DNA from: Macrococcus sp. 19Msa1099
GTDB lineage: Bacteria; Bacillota; Bacilli; Staphylococcales; Staphylococcaceae
DNA: 64,000 nucleotides
Direction of reading: 5' to 3'
Assembly: GCA_019357535.2 (NCBI GenBank)
Contig: CP079955.1
Span: 1,054,001 to 1,118,000, forward strand
Shown here: positions 38,359 to 47,569 of the stretch, one piece after another
Position numbering within the stretch: position 1 is the first letter of the stretch
Layout: every line of letters begins with the position of its first letter
Translations under genes and position numbers: made by a program
Notes under the pieces: model-generated
Told to the model about the DNA's origin: nothing
The model's input: the letters and a program-made list of their open reading frames with translations, nothing else
Databases searched by the model: none

Positions 38359-40085
38359 TGAGCGAATATAAATTGGATAGTGGGACTTTTGATGAACGTG
38401 CTTCGTTCAGAAATCATCATAGAGAAGAAATGGAAAATCGAGTTGAAATGTCCAAACCAGATGGTAAGTTGATTATGGCTCATATGTATGTTGCGATAGT
38501 TTGTTTAATCATCGGTGGATTGGCAGGATTAGTTCAGACTTTAGTCCGCTCTGGAACTTTAGAGTTACCCGCTGGTATTGGATATTATCAGATTCTTACG
38601 GTACATGGGATCATTCTCGCATTAGTTTTGACTACATTCTTTATCATGGGATTCCAGACTGCTGCAGTCATTCGTACTTGCGGAAAGCTTAGTCCATTAC
38701 AACGTAAGCTTGTGTGGATCGGTTTTTGGGTAATGCTAATCGGTACTGCAATGGCAGCAACAATGGTTCTACTTAATAAAGCAACTGTGTTATATACTTT
38801 CTATGCTCCACTTAAAGCGCATGTTATCTTCTATGTAGGTATGGCATTAGTTATTGTTGGTTCATGGATTTCTGCAGCTGGACAAATTATGCGTTACGCA
38901 CAATGGAAAAAAGAACATAAAGGCCAAAAATCACCTCTTTTATCTTACATGGTAGTAATTAACAATGTCATGTGGATTGTATGTTCAATAGGTGTTGCTT
39001 CTACAGTATTATTCCAGATGATTCCATGGTCTCTAGGATTAGTTGAGCGCATCGATGTTTCACTTAGTCGTACGTTATTCTGGTACTTCGGTCATGCATT
39101 AGTATATTTCTGGTTACTGCCAGCCTATATGTCATGGTATGCAGTAGTACCAAAGATTATAGGTGCTAAAGCATTCAGTGATAATCTTGCGCGTATGAGC
39201 TTTATGTTATTCTTGTTCTTCTCAATTCCTGTTGGTATTCACCACCAGTTAACTGAACCAGGAATTGACGTTACATGGAAATATGTACAGGTCGTATTAA
39301 CATTTATGGTCGTTATTCCTTCTTTAATGACTGCATTCAGTCTCTTTGCTACATTTGAAGCATATGGACGAAATAAAGGTGCTAAAGGCTTATTTGGATG
39401 GATTAAAACATTACCATGGAACGATGCACGTTTCGTGTTGCCGTTTATCGGAATGGCCGCATTCATTCCTGGTGGTGCCGGTGGATTAGTTAATGCTTCT
39501 GCTCAAATGGACCAGGTAGTACATAATACAATCTGGATTACAGGTCACTTCCATTTAACAGTTGCAACAGCAGTCATTTTAACGTTCTTTGGAACAATGT
39601 ACTGGTTAATACCACATGCTACTGGCCGTGTTATGACAAAAGCAATGAATAAACTCGCTATCGCACAAGGTGTGCTATGGGCAATCGGTATGTCAATTAT
39701 GTCTGGTGCAATGCACTACATCGGATTATTCGGTGCACCACGTCGTTCAACATATTCTGAATATGGCGGCTCTAAAATAGCAGCAGAATGGATTCCATAT
39801 CAAGTAATTCAGGCGATTGGTGGAACAATTCTTTTCGTATCCATTATCTTAGTTGTTATCGTATTTATACAGCTTGCATTCTTTGCACCAAAAGGATACG
39901 AAGCATTCCCTGTGTCAGAGGCAATGGATGAACATGCACCAGTTTATAAATTCGTTGAAAACTGGAAGTTCTTGCTTGTTGTAACGATTGCATTAATTTT
40001 AGTTGCTTACACAGTACCTATTGGTCAAATGTTTATGGATCCACCACCGGGTGCAGCTGGTATGGGTGAAGGCAAACTCTGGTAA
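38358..40085 (+). CDS. Cytochrome c oxidase subunit I (ba3/B-type heme-copper oxidase)
   Basis: A 575-residue subunit with about 13 membrane helices. His in VHGIILALV (heme ligand), WYFGHALVYFWLLP (CuB His-Tyr region), GIHHQ and ITGHFHLTVA (heme ligands) fit a type B oxidase such as ba3. It reduces oxygen to water while conserving energy. It ends a three-gene operon (IIa-II-I) followed by a terminator. S. aureus has only quinol oxidases, so this operon is a difference from Staphylococcus. Confidence 0.92.
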   Translation: MSEYKLDSGTFDERASFRNHHREEMENRVEMSKPDGKLIMAHMYVAIVCLIIGGLAGLVQTLVRSGTLELPAGIGYYQILTVHGIILALVLTTFFIMGFQTAAVIRTCGKLSPLQRKLVWIGFWVMLIGTAMAATMVLLNKATVLYTFYAPLKAHVIFYVGMALVIVGSWISAAGQIMRYAQWKKEHKGQKSPLLSYMVVINNVMWIVCSIGVASTVLFQMIPWSLGLVERIDVSLSRTLFWYFGHALVYFWLLPAYMSWYAVVPKIIGAKAFSDNLARMSFMLFLFFSIPVGIHHQLTEPGIDVTWKYVQVVLTFMVVIPSLMTAFSLFATFEAYGRNKGAKGLFGWIKTLPWNDARFVLPFIGMAAFIPGGAGGLVNASAQMDQVVHNTIWITGHFHLTVATAVILTFFGTMYWLIPHATGRVMTKAMNKLAIAQGVLWAIGMSIMSGAMHYIGLFGAPRRSTYSEYGGSKIAAEWIPYQVIQAIGGTILFVSIILVVIVFIQLAFFAPKGYEAFPVSEAMDEHAPVYKFVENWKFLLVVTIALILVAYTVPIGQMFMDPPPGAAGMGEGKLW

Positions 40086-40086
40086 T

Positions 40087-40118
40087 AAAAACCATCAAGC
40101 ATACGCTTGATGGTTTTT
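40087..40118. terminator. Terminator after the cytochrome oxidase operon
   Basis: A perfect 14-bp stem (AAAAACCATCAAGC / GCTTGATGGTTTTT) with loop ATAC; T and A tracts allow use by both strands. Confidence 0.9.
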
Positions 40119-40131
40119 ATTTTTAATTTAA

Positions 40132-41142
40132 TTATTCTTCACTATTAATCTCATCTATAATTTCTTTAATAGATCTGAAACTCTCTATTTTTAATGCAAA
40201 GTCAAAAGTATTGTTAATTACCATCAATTCATCAAATTGATATGTTTGATACAATCTATTAATCTCATTCTTAACTTCATCTTTTCTACCGATATAATAT
40301 CGTCCTCTGTTCTTGTCAATGATACGTTTGTCCTGATCACTATAGTGCATTTTATTAACCTGCTCAATAGAAGGAATGACTGTATCTCTTCCTTTAGAGA
40401 CATTTAATAGCCAATGGTCCAAAATACGTCTTTGCATCTCTTTTTCTGCATCATCTTTCACAACGATGATAAAGGAACAAAATATTGTATAGGAGCGCTG
40501 CATAAATGCATTAGGAACAAATTCTCGCTGATAAATTTTAATTGCACTCTCTTGATATTTATCACTGATAAAATTCCCGAACACAAAACCAATACCTAAT
40601 TTTGCTGCCCTTTTAGCACCATTATCAGTCAGCCCTAACGTAAATACCTCAGGATGTGTTTCTATTCTCGGTCCTGCTTTAACACTTCGATAATGGTGTT
40701 CTAAAGGCAAAGTGTTACGCATAAAACCTAAAAATTCTTCTAGCATTCTATCATAATCTCTCACCTTACTTTGGGCACCATCTGTTAAAGCTTGTCTCGT
40801 GATTTCACTCCCGCCAGGAGAGTTCCCTAGGCCAATCGTCACTCGACCAGGAAACATTGCTTCTAATAAATTTGCATTTTCAGCTACCTTATAAGGACTA
40901 TATTGTGGCAGAAGGATGCCTGCAGAACCTATATTAATTGAAGACGTTATCGATAATAATCTCGTCATAAGAATTTCTGGTGCATGACTGATTAAACCAG
41001 TCGTATTATGATGTTCAGCAACAAAATAGCGATCATATTTTATTTCTTCAGCAAATTGAACAAGTTCTATCGTTTGCATCAATGCATCCATCGGCGTTTC
41101 GCCTCGTGACATCGGTACTTGATCTAATATACTTAATTTCAT
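40132..41142 (-). CDS. LLM-class flavin-dependent oxidoreductase (luciferase-like)
   Basis: A 336-residue bacterial-luciferase-like monooxygenase of the MsnO8 type. MKLSILDQVPMSRGETP opens the barrel, YFVAEHHNT is the hallmark block, IGSAGILLPQYSPYKVAENA and IGLGNSPGGSEITRQAL give the flavin-binding region. The substrate is unknown. It is a stand-alone gene convergent with the oxidase operon and shares its terminator. Confidence 0.88.
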   Translation of the reverse strand: MKLSILDQVPMSRGETPMDALMQTIELVQFAEEIKYDRYFVAEHHNTTGLISHAPEILMTRLLSITSSINIGSAGILLPQYSPYKVAENANLLEAMFPGRVTIGLGNSPGGSEITRQALTDGAQSKVRDYDRMLEEFLGFMRNTLPLEHHYRSVKAGPRIETHPEVFTLGLTDNGAKRAAKLGIGFVFGNFISDKYQESAIKIYQREFVPNAFMQRSYTIFCSFIIVVKDDAEKEMQRRILDHWLLNVSKGRDTVIPSIEQVNKMHYSDQDKRIIDKNRGRYYIGRKDEVKNEINRLYQTYQFDELMVINNTFDFALKIESFRSIKEIIDEINSEE

Positions 41143-41183
41143 ATAATTTCACCTGCTATTCAATATATTTATCATAAATATAA

Positions 41184-41219
41184 ACCCACACAAAACATAA
41201 ATTTATACTTTGTGTGGGT
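41184..41219 (-). terminator. Terminator of the RNA methyltransferase gene
   Basis: ACCCACACAAA (41184-41194) pairs with TTTGTGTGGGT (41209-41219). On the minus strand it is followed by a T-rich stretch. Confidence 0.7.
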
Positions 41220-41255
41220 AACTTGAACATTTTTACGTATTGCTTTCAAATCCTT

Positions 41256-42374
41256 TTATCTCTCGCCCCAATATTGATAATAGGTACATTCAATATATCC
41301 ATTGAACAACTTGCGGCGTTTTGTCGCCTTCTTACCTACTAATACTTCAAATGTCTTCAAACTAGTTAATATATACAACGACCATTTAGGATTCTTTTCG
41401 ATCAGTTCCCCTAGATAACTGTACATCGCTTCTACCTCTGCTCTTTCACCGATACGCTCTCCATAAGGTGGATTACCTACTATTGCACCTTTCTCACCAT
41501 TTAGAGTAAGGTCATGGACATTCATCTGCTTGAATTCAATAATATCTCCAAACCCTACTTCAATCGCATTGTTACGGGCAATTTCAACCATATTCGGATC
41601 TATATCACTTGCTGTAATCGATATTTCTTTATCATATTCAGCAACTTCTTCTGCTTTAACTCGCTCTTCATCATACATACCTTCAGGAATGATATCCCAG
41701 TCCTCACTTACGAAGTCACGATTGAATCCAGGTGCGATATTTTGAGCGATCATTGCAGCTTCTATCGCAATGGTACCTGAACCACAGAATGGATCGATAA
41801 ATGGTGTTTCCCCTTTCCAGTTAGATAATAATACAAGTGCGGCCGCCAAAGTTTCTTTCATCGGCGCTTCACCTTGAGCAAGACGATATCCGCGTTTATG
41901 CAGACCTGCTCCTGATGTATCGATTGTCAGCAATACTTCATCCTTTAAAATTGCGACCTCTACTTTGTATAAAGCACCACTTTCTGAAAGCCATCCTTGC
42001 TTGTTATGTGCTTTTTTCAAACGCTCGACAATCGCTTTTTTTACAATCGCCTGACAATCAGGCACGCTAAATAGCTTGGATTTAAGACTACGGCCCTGCA
42101 CAGGAAACTGTCCATTTTCAGAAATGAAATTTTCCCACGGAATATCCTTCGTCTTATCGAAAAGCTGTTCAAATGTCGTGGCATAAAAACGTCCTACTAC
42201 TAACTTCACTCTATCCGCACTTCTGAGCCAAAGGTTAGATTTTACAATTGCACGTGCATCACCTTGATATAGTACTCTACCATTTTCAGTCATTGTTTCA
42301 TATCCTAATGCCTGAACCTCTTTCGCTGCGACAGCTTCCATTCCCATAGGGGTTGTTGCTAATAATTGATACAT
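41256..42374 (-). CDS. ypsC: THUMP-domain class I RNA methyltransferase (RlmL/YpsC-like)
   Basis: A 372-residue enzyme. An N-terminal ferredoxin-like/THUMP module (residues about 1-160) is followed by a methyltransferase with FIDPFCGSGTIAIEAAM (SAM motif I) and IVGNPPYGER (NPPY motif). It methylates guanine N2 in 23S rRNA by family inference (the RlmL N-terminal half activity). It lies just downstream of rnpB and gpsB, as in staphylococci. Confidence 0.9.
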   Translation of the reverse strand: MYQLLATTPMGMEAVAAKEVQALGYETMTENGRVLYQGDARAIVKSNLWLRSADRVKLVVGRFYATTFEQLFDKTKDIPWENFISENGQFPVQGRSLKSKLFSVPDCQAIVKKAIVERLKKAHNKQGWLSESGALYKVEVAILKDEVLLTIDTSGAGLHKRGYRLAQGEAPMKETLAAALVLLSNWKGETPFIDPFCGSGTIAIEAAMIAQNIAPGFNRDFVSEDWDIIPEGMYDEERVKAEEVAEYDKEISITASDIDPNMVEIARNNAIEVGFGDIIEFKQMNVHDLTLNGEKGAIVGNPPYGERIGERAEVEAMYSYLGELIEKNPKWSLYILTSLKTFEVLVGKKATKRRKLFNGYIECTYYQYWGER

Positions 42375-42463
42375 AATCTACTCCTTGTTTACATAATATT
42401 TTTATTGTGTTTTTATTGTAAATTTGATTCACTTCATTTTACCATTGATGTATTCAATAAAAA

Positions 42464-42486
42464 AAGCCCTCCATATTGGAGAGCTT
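42464..42486 (-). terminator. rnpB: Terminator of RNase P RNA
   Basis: AAGC and CTCCA pair with TGGAG and GCTT around TAT, with a one-base offset; a run of eight T follows on the minus strand. Confidence 0.8.
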
Positions 42487-42492
42487 AAACTA

Positions 42493-42874
42493 GAAAGATA
42501 TCTCTATAAGCCATGTTCTGTCCCATAGTACTGCTAGCGAGCCTAGTTACTCTCGTACGCCGGTGATAATCATCTGTCTGTACTTTCATACCTCTTCTAT
42601 ACGTTCATTTCCGCTAGAAAAGTGCTCCTACCAAATTTGGATTGCTCACTCGAGGGGTTTACCGCGTTCCACCTTCTTTATTTCTAAAGAAGCTACGTCA
42701 CTGTGGCACTTTCAAACTACTAAAACCATATCATAGACTTAGGTTCGTTCGTTGCCGTCAAATTAATGCCCTGGCTTATTGTTTCACCAGGCACGATCAC
42801 TACAGCCATCTCAGGCATGTGTGAGCATGGACTTTCCTCTATAAATAAATATAGCGATTATCCGAGATATCTTT
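42493..42874 (-). ncRNA. rnpB: RNase P RNA, Bacillus type B
   Basis: The catalytic RNA of RNase P, which matures tRNA 5' ends. The minus strand contains GAGGAAAGTCCATGCTCA near its 5' end and ACAGAACATGGCTTAT near its 3' end, the two most conserved blocks of the type B RNA. AGATATCTC at the 5' end pairs with GAGATATCT at the 3' end as helix P1. It lies between gpsB and the ypsC-like gene, as in staphylococci. Ends are set from P1 and are good to a few bases. This accounts for the gene-free stretch 42375-42918. Confidence 0.95.
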
Positions 42875-42918
42875 AATAATTCTATTTATTATAGCATGAC
42901 TCTATTGATTTCACCATA

Positions 42919-43233
42919 CTATTTACCAAAGACTGCTTTCTCTAAATTAGATATTCTCTTTAATAGATCAAAATTATTTGTAGTAGATACAGTGTTCTCG
43001 CTTCTACCAGTAGCAAGTCTCATTCTTAAGTCTTCAATTTCACGTTTTAATTTAACATTCTCATCATTTAATTTTAGAAGCTGCTGATTCATATCTGCCA
43101 TCTTCTGATAATCTTCAATGACATCATCCAGAAAACTGTCCACGTCTTCTGGCTTAAATCCTCTGAACGCGGTACGTTCAAATTCTTTTTCGTATATATC
43201 CTTTGCTGATAATTTCAATGTAATATCCGCCAT
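42919..43233 (-). CDS. gpsB: Cell division protein GpsB
   Basis: A 104-residue DivIVA-like protein. The N-terminal membrane-binding/PBP-docking domain contains [19 protein letters not shown] followed by [16 protein letters not shown], then a long coiled coil ([20 protein letters not shown]) and a short C-terminal domain. GpsB links the divisome to peptidoglycan synthases such as PBP2, encoded 1.5 kb away. It is preceded by AGGAG. Confidence 0.94.
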   Translation of the reverse strand: MADITLKLSAKDIYEKEFERTAFRGFKPEDVDSFLDDVIEDYQKMADMNQQLLKLNDENVKLKREIEDLRMRLATGRSENTVSTTNNFDLLKRISNLEKAVFGK

Positions 43234-43243
43234 ATGCTCACTC

Positions 43244-43795
43244 CTAATATTCTTTTGCTCTCATATATTCATTTACAAAATCTGATAAATCCTCCAACGT
43301 CACAACATCAATATTATATTGATTTTCTGCCGCAAAATCAATCAGTGTCTGCTTGAAAAATTTTGGGCTAGCCTCATGTTCATCATCATAGAAAAGCATT
43401 GTACCTTCAGTGTTATCAAGCACAAACTGATCTGTATTCCTAAATTGAAATCCACCTCTATAGACATCGTTGTGTGCAGAGGTTATAAAATCAGCACGCG
43501 CACAAATCTGATTGTAATAAAGCTGGTTCTCTTCATTCCATTTGCTATGATGCTCCAGAAACGGTGTGATGATACTCAATTTAACATCATACATTTTCTT
43601 TAGACGAATAACAACTTCAGCTGCCCACAGTTCAACACCGAGCTGACCTTCTATGATGACCCATTCCAATCCATCTTCGATATATTCTTTAAGTTTCTGC
43701 TGAAGAAATAATTTAATGTAACGCACTTCAGGTTGCTTGTTATTAAATATATTGAGTTCGTATGGTTTATAACCCGTTATATAGATAGATTTCAT
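43244..43795 (-). CDS. ypsA: YpsA-family SLOG-domain protein (DUF1273)
   Basis: A 183-residue protein with a Rossmann-like SLOG fold: [12 protein letters not shown] at the start, [19 protein letters not shown], and [21 protein letters not shown]. In Bacillus and S. aureus YpsA affects cell division and its gene precedes gpsB. The probable ligand is a nucleotide. It overlaps the upstream DUF1798 gene by 4 nt and precedes gpsB by 10 nt. Confidence 0.88.
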   Translation of the reverse strand: MKSIYITGYKPYELNIFNNKQPEVRYIKLFLQQKLKEYIEDGLEWVIIEGQLGVELWAAEVVIRLKKMYDVKLSIITPFLEHHSKWNEENQLYYNQICARADFITSAHNDVYRGGFQFRNTDQFVLDNTEGTMLFYDDEHEASPKFFKQTLIDFAAENQYNIDVVTLEDLSDFVNEYMRAKEY

Positions 43796-44127
43796 GTATT
43801 TATCATTCGATTCAAATAATGGAGTTCATGTTTTACAGCCTTAAACTGATCAATAAAAACTTTCTTACTCGTCTTACTAAAGAAACAACTTACAGATAAT
43901 TCTTTAATATGGGCAACCATTAGCTGATATTTCTTTTCATTCATTAAAGGTAGACTGATGACTTGTACTTTATAATTTTCAAGCATAGAAAGATGCTTAT
44001 CAACTTTTTCTGTAAAAGGTTGAACATCCATAACAAAATTAAATTGCTGCCCATCTTTAGAAGCTTTAAAATAATGCTCTATTCTAATGATATCATTCAT
44101 TAAACTTTCAATACATTGTTGTAACAT
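43792..44127 (-). CDS. YppE-like protein (DUF1798)
   Basis: A 111-residue all-helical protein of the DUF1798/YppE type, found next to recU in staphylococci and bacilli. No enzymatic motif is seen. The start has a GAGGAG site. It leads the small DUF1798-ypsA-gpsB operon, divergent from recU-pbp2. The function is unknown; the context suggests division or DNA repair. Confidence 0.78.
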   Translation of the reverse strand: MLQQCIESLMNDIIRIEHYFKASKDGQQFNFVMDVQPFTEKVDKHLSMLENYKVQVISLPLMNEKKYQLMVAHIKELSVSCFFSKTSKKVFIDQFKAVKHELHYLNRMINT

Positions 44128-44204
44128 TTAATGGCTCCTCATCAGTTTTATGATACACTCATTGTATATTATATTTATTATCTTCACAAATAGGATGAAT
44201 CTAT

Positions 44205-44810
44205 ATGGTCAATTACCCAAATGGCAAGCGAAATACGTCTAAAGCACTAGTTACAACAACAAATAATCATAGTAAAATAGAATATGGAAAAAGAGGAATG
44301 CGTTTTGAAGAAGCAATCGACCATGCCAATCAATATTATTTGAAGCAGGATATCGCAGTTATCCATAAGAAACCAACGCCGATACAGATTGTTGATGTAG
44401 ATTATCCAAAACGTTCTCGGGCCGTAATAAAAGAAGCATATTTCAGAAAAGCCTCTACAACTGATTACAATGGTATTTATAGAGGTAAATATATTGACTT
44501 TGAAGCAAAAGCAACGCAAAATAAAACTAGTTTTCCGTTAAATAATATACATGAACATCAAGTAGAGCATATGCAGCAGGTTTCAAAACATGGCGCTATA
44601 TGTTTTATATTATTTTATTTTTCATTTCATGAAGAAGTTTTCTTACTTCCAATCGAACCATTTTTAAAGTATTGGGACCTGTATAAGAATGAGAAGAAGA
44701 AATCCATCCCTATGAATGACATAAAAAAATACGGTTATCATGTGGAAAAAAAATATCAGCCTAGAATCGACTATTTAAAAGTTATAGATTACATATATTT
44801 TAATGAATAA
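44205..44810 (+). CDS. recU: Holliday junction resolvase RecU
   Basis: A 201-residue resolvase. NYPNGKRN opens the protein, then IEYGKRGMRFEE, DIAVIHKKPTPIQIV, the metal-binding segment YRGKYIDFEAKAT and the central FPLNNIHEHQVEHM. It cuts Holliday junctions during recombination and aids chromosome segregation. It is co-transcribed with pbp2, which follows after 21 nt, as in other Firmicutes. Confidence 0.95.
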   Translation: MVNYPNGKRNTSKALVTTTNNHSKIEYGKRGMRFEEAIDHANQYYLKQDIAVIHKKPTPIQIVDVDYPKRSRAVIKEAYFRKASTTDYNGIYRGKYIDFEAKATQNKTSFPLNNIHEHQVEHMQQVSKHGAICFILFYFSFHEEVFLLPIEPFLKYWDLYKNEKKKSIPMNDIKKYGYHVEKKYQPRIDYLKVIDYIYFNE

Positions 44811-44831
44811 ATCGAGAGTGAGGAAATTTTA

Positions 44832-47180
44832 ATGGCTAGAAAGAAGAAACGTAATATAAAAAAGTTAATTCTACAAATTGCAGGCGGCATATTTCTTTTA
44901 TTTGCTGCACTTTTTATTTGTGGGATGCTTCTTTTCCTATATTATGCATACAAAGCACCAAAGTTTAATGAAGCATCGCTTCGTGATCAGCTTCCTACAA
45001 AAATTTACGACAAGGATGATAACTTAGTCACCGTTCTACAAATGGGACAAAAACGAGAACAGGTCAAGTTTAAAGACATTCCTGACCAAGTAAAGAATGC
45101 TGTACTCGCAACTGAAGACAATCGTTTTTATGAGCATGGTGCTATCGATTTCAAAAGGTTATCTGGTGCAATATTTAAAAACGTCTCCGGAGGTTTCGGG
45201 TCACAGGGTGCGTCTACTTTAACACAGCAAGTTGTTAAACGATCCTTTCTGACAGATAAAAAATCTATCGAAAGAAAAGCTCAGGAAGCGTATCTTTCCT
45301 ACAGATTAGAACAAGAATACAGTAAAGATGAAATATTTGAAATGTACCTTAATAAAATTTATTATTCTGATGGTATCTACGGCGTAAAAACAGCTGCAAA
45401 ATATTATTTTAATAAAGATTTAAATCAGCTTTCACTCGCTGAATCAGCATATCTTGCCGGTCTACCTCAGATTCCTAACACCTATAATATATATGATAAT
45501 CCAGAGGCTGCTGAAAAGCGCAAGGATACTGTTCTATATTTGATGAACCGTCATGGAAGAATAACAAAGGCTGAAATGGAAGATGCACAAAATACAGACC
45601 TTTCGCAAACTTTAGTGCAGCGCACAGCCGCACAAAGACAGAACCTTGAAGAAAATGATCCGGATTATGCATCTTATATTAACGTGATAAAACAAGAAAT
45701 TAAGAAGAATAAAGAATTTGAGGGTAAAGATTTACAAGATATATTAACAAGTGGTTTATCTATCTATACTACCATGGATAATAATGTGCAATTATCACTT
45801 CAGAATAACACTGATAACATGAACATCTACAAGAATAAATATCATCAGGCTGCTTCTTCTATCGTTGATACGAAAACAGGTGCCCTGATTGCAATTAGTG
45901 GCGGAAGAAACTATACAGATGTTGTCGATAGAAATTTAGCTACAGATGTACATCCAGTTGGTTCAACAATTAAACCGTTTTTAAGCTATGGACCTATAAT
46001 CGAGAACGAACAATGGTCAACAGGACACAGAATTCAGGATGAAGCTGAATATGATATTCACGGCATTAAATTTAAGAACTATGACTCTCAGAATCATGGT
46101 AATGTTACAATGAGAGATGCAATAAGACGAAGTTTAAATATACCCGCATTAAAGATATTCCAGGCGGTACAGTCTGAGGCAGGAAATGACGCCTCATATA
46201 AATTTGCAAAGAACTTAGGATTAAATTATCCATCTAACGATCTCGGTCCTTCAGAGGCACTAGGGGGATCATCTTCGGAGTTTACTCCTTTACAGATGGC
46301 CAGTGCATATGCTGCGTTCGGTAATGGCGGAACATATAATGAATCTCATGCGATTCGAAAGATTGAAACGCAAGATAATGAAACTATAAAATTTGATTTT
46401 AATTCTAGAAAAGCAATGGAAGATTATACAGCATATATGATTACTGATATGTTAAAAGGGACATTTGAACCATATGGTACTGCTTACGGTAGTCAGATCC
46501 CTGGTTTAAATCTTGCTGCGAAGACAGGAACAGGAACTTATGGCGATGAAACTTACAAAAAATATAATTTACCTGATAGTGCAGCAAAAGATGTTTGGAT
46601 TGTAGGGTATTCACCACAATATACGATGTCTGTGTGGATGGGCTTCACACAAATGGCACAATATGGTGAGAATTCTTTTGTAGGTCCTGAAGAACAATCG
46701 CTCCCAAAAGAACTTTTCAGACAAGTCATGAGTGAAATCAGTCCAATTGATGGTCAAGATTTTGAAATGCCTTCTTCTGTGGAGAAATATGGTGGCTTTC
46801 TACAGGTTAAAGGACAATCAGATAATGGATATACAAGTAATGTAAAACCAAATAATACAAATGATGCTGTTCGGGATAATTCTCGGGCAGCTTCTACAAA
46901 TACTTATCAAAATGACACGAACTATAATACGACACGTGAACCCAACACAACTGAAGCTCGTACAGTAGAAAGTACGACGACTGAACGTCCGACAACTGAA
47001 CGTGCGACGACTGAACGTGCTACGACTGAACGCCCGACAACTGAACGTCCGACTACACAAGAAGCAGCAACTGAACGTCCGACTACACAACCCGCTACGA
47101 CTGAGCGAGCAACAACCGAACCGGCAACGCAACCGGCAACAACTGAACGTGCAACACAGCCTGCTACAAGTGAACCGTAA
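44832..47180 (+). CDS. pbp2: Bifunctional penicillin-binding protein 2 (class A PBP)
   Basis: A 782-residue class A PBP. One N-terminal membrane helix (about 16-38) is followed by a GT51 transglycosylase (EDNRFYEHGAIDFKR near residue 94, GASTLTQQ) and a transpeptidase with the Ser in GSTIKP (about 378), RRSLNIPAL (SxN) and AAKTGTG (KTG, about 563). It polymerises and cross-links peptidoglycan at the septum. The last 85 residues (about 697-782) are an extracellular Thr/Glu/Arg/Pro-rich repeat tail built on TTER units. This makes it longer than S. aureus PBP2 (727). Confidence 0.95.
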   Translation: MARKKKRNIKKLILQIAGGIFLLFAALFICGMLLFLYYAYKAPKFNEASLRDQLPTKIYDKDDNLVTVLQMGQKREQVKFKDIPDQVKNAVLATEDNRFYEHGAIDFKRLSGAIFKNVSGGFGSQGASTLTQQVVKRSFLTDKKSIERKAQEAYLSYRLEQEYSKDEIFEMYLNKIYYSDGIYGVKTAAKYYFNKDLNQLSLAESAYLAGLPQIPNTYNIYDNPEAAEKRKDTVLYLMNRHGRITKAEMEDAQNTDLSQTLVQRTAAQRQNLEENDPDYASYINVIKQEIKKNKEFEGKDLQDILTSGLSIYTTMDNNVQLSLQNNTDNMNIYKNKYHQAASSIVDTKTGALIAISGGRNYTDVVDRNLATDVHPVGSTIKPFLSYGPIIENEQWSTGHRIQDEAEYDIHGIKFKNYDSQNHGNVTMRDAIRRSLNIPALKIFQAVQSEAGNDASYKFAKNLGLNYPSNDLGPSEALGGSSSEFTPLQMASAYAAFGNGGTYNESHAIRKIETQDNETIKFDFNSRKAMEDYTAYMITDMLKGTFEPYGTAYGSQIPGLNLAAKTGTGTYGDETYKKYNLPDSAAKDVWIVGYSPQYTMSVWMGFTQMAQYGENSFVGPEEQSLPKELFRQVMSEISPIDGQDFEMPSSVEKYGGFLQVKGQSDNGYTSNVKPNNTNDAVRDNSRAASTNTYQNDTNYNTTREPNTTEARTVESTTTERPTTERATTERATTERPTTERPTTQEAATERPTTQPATTERATTEPATQPATTERATQPATSEP
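46973..47180 (+). repeat. Degenerate tandem repeat coding the PBP2 TTER tail
   Basis: Imperfect 12-15-nt units of the form ACGACTGAACGT encode TTER followed by A or P, with later TTQ/TTEP variants. The repeat opens long antisense frames that are not genes. Confidence 0.85.
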
Positions 47181-47204
47181 TTAAAAACGAATATATTATA
47201 CATT

Positions 47205-47254
47205 GAAGCCCTTATTTCATTTCAACGCTGTTAATTGAATGAAATAAGGGCTTC
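47205..47254. terminator. Bidirectional terminator after pbp2
   Basis: GAAGCCCTTATTTCAT (47205-47220) pairs with ATGAAATAAGGGCTTC (47239-47254), extended inward past one bulge, and followed by TTTTTATTTTTT. Confidence 0.88.
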
Positions 47255-47257
47255 TTT

Positions 47258-47569
47258 TTATTTTTTCTTCTTCAAATCATGGACTGCCTTTAATTTTAAA
47301 ACTTCTTTCATCATCGTTTTAATTTGTTCATATCCCATATACTGATATTTATGAGATTCAAAGTATTCAATTCGGTCATGGAAGTTTAAAGGTTTCTTGT
47401 TATAATCTAACTGTCTTTCTGTACTATCAATTTCATTTATTTCATTCAAAATGTTAATAAGCAATAGGTAATAGCGATCAATTTTTTGCTGATTTTCCTT
47501 CTGTTTCATTTTTCTGTTCTTAATTGCTTCGTCAATCGATGCTTCAAGTTCAATCAGTTCTTCTTTCAT
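47258..47569 (-). CDS. YpoC-like protein
   Basis: A 103-residue, highly charged helical protein. FHDRIEYFESHKYQYMGYEQ is the recognisable block of the YpoC-type proteins that follow nth in Bacillus and staphylococci. The function is unknown. It overlaps nth by 4 nt, forming the end of a dnaD-nth-ypoC operon. Confidence 0.75.
   Translation of the reverse strand: MKEELIELEASIDEAIKNRKMKQKENQQKIDRYYLLLINILNEINEIDSTERQLDYNKKPLNFHDRIEYFESHKYQYMGYEQIKTMMKEVLKLKAVHDLKKKK

Noticed and set aside
42642-42824. 60-residue plus-strand frame
   Set aside because: It lies wholly opposite the RNase P RNA gene.
46818-47203. Long antisense frames rich in Cys/Arg/Ser or Val opposite the PBP2 tail
   Set aside because: They are by-products of the repetitive TTER coding sequence and have no ribosome binding site.
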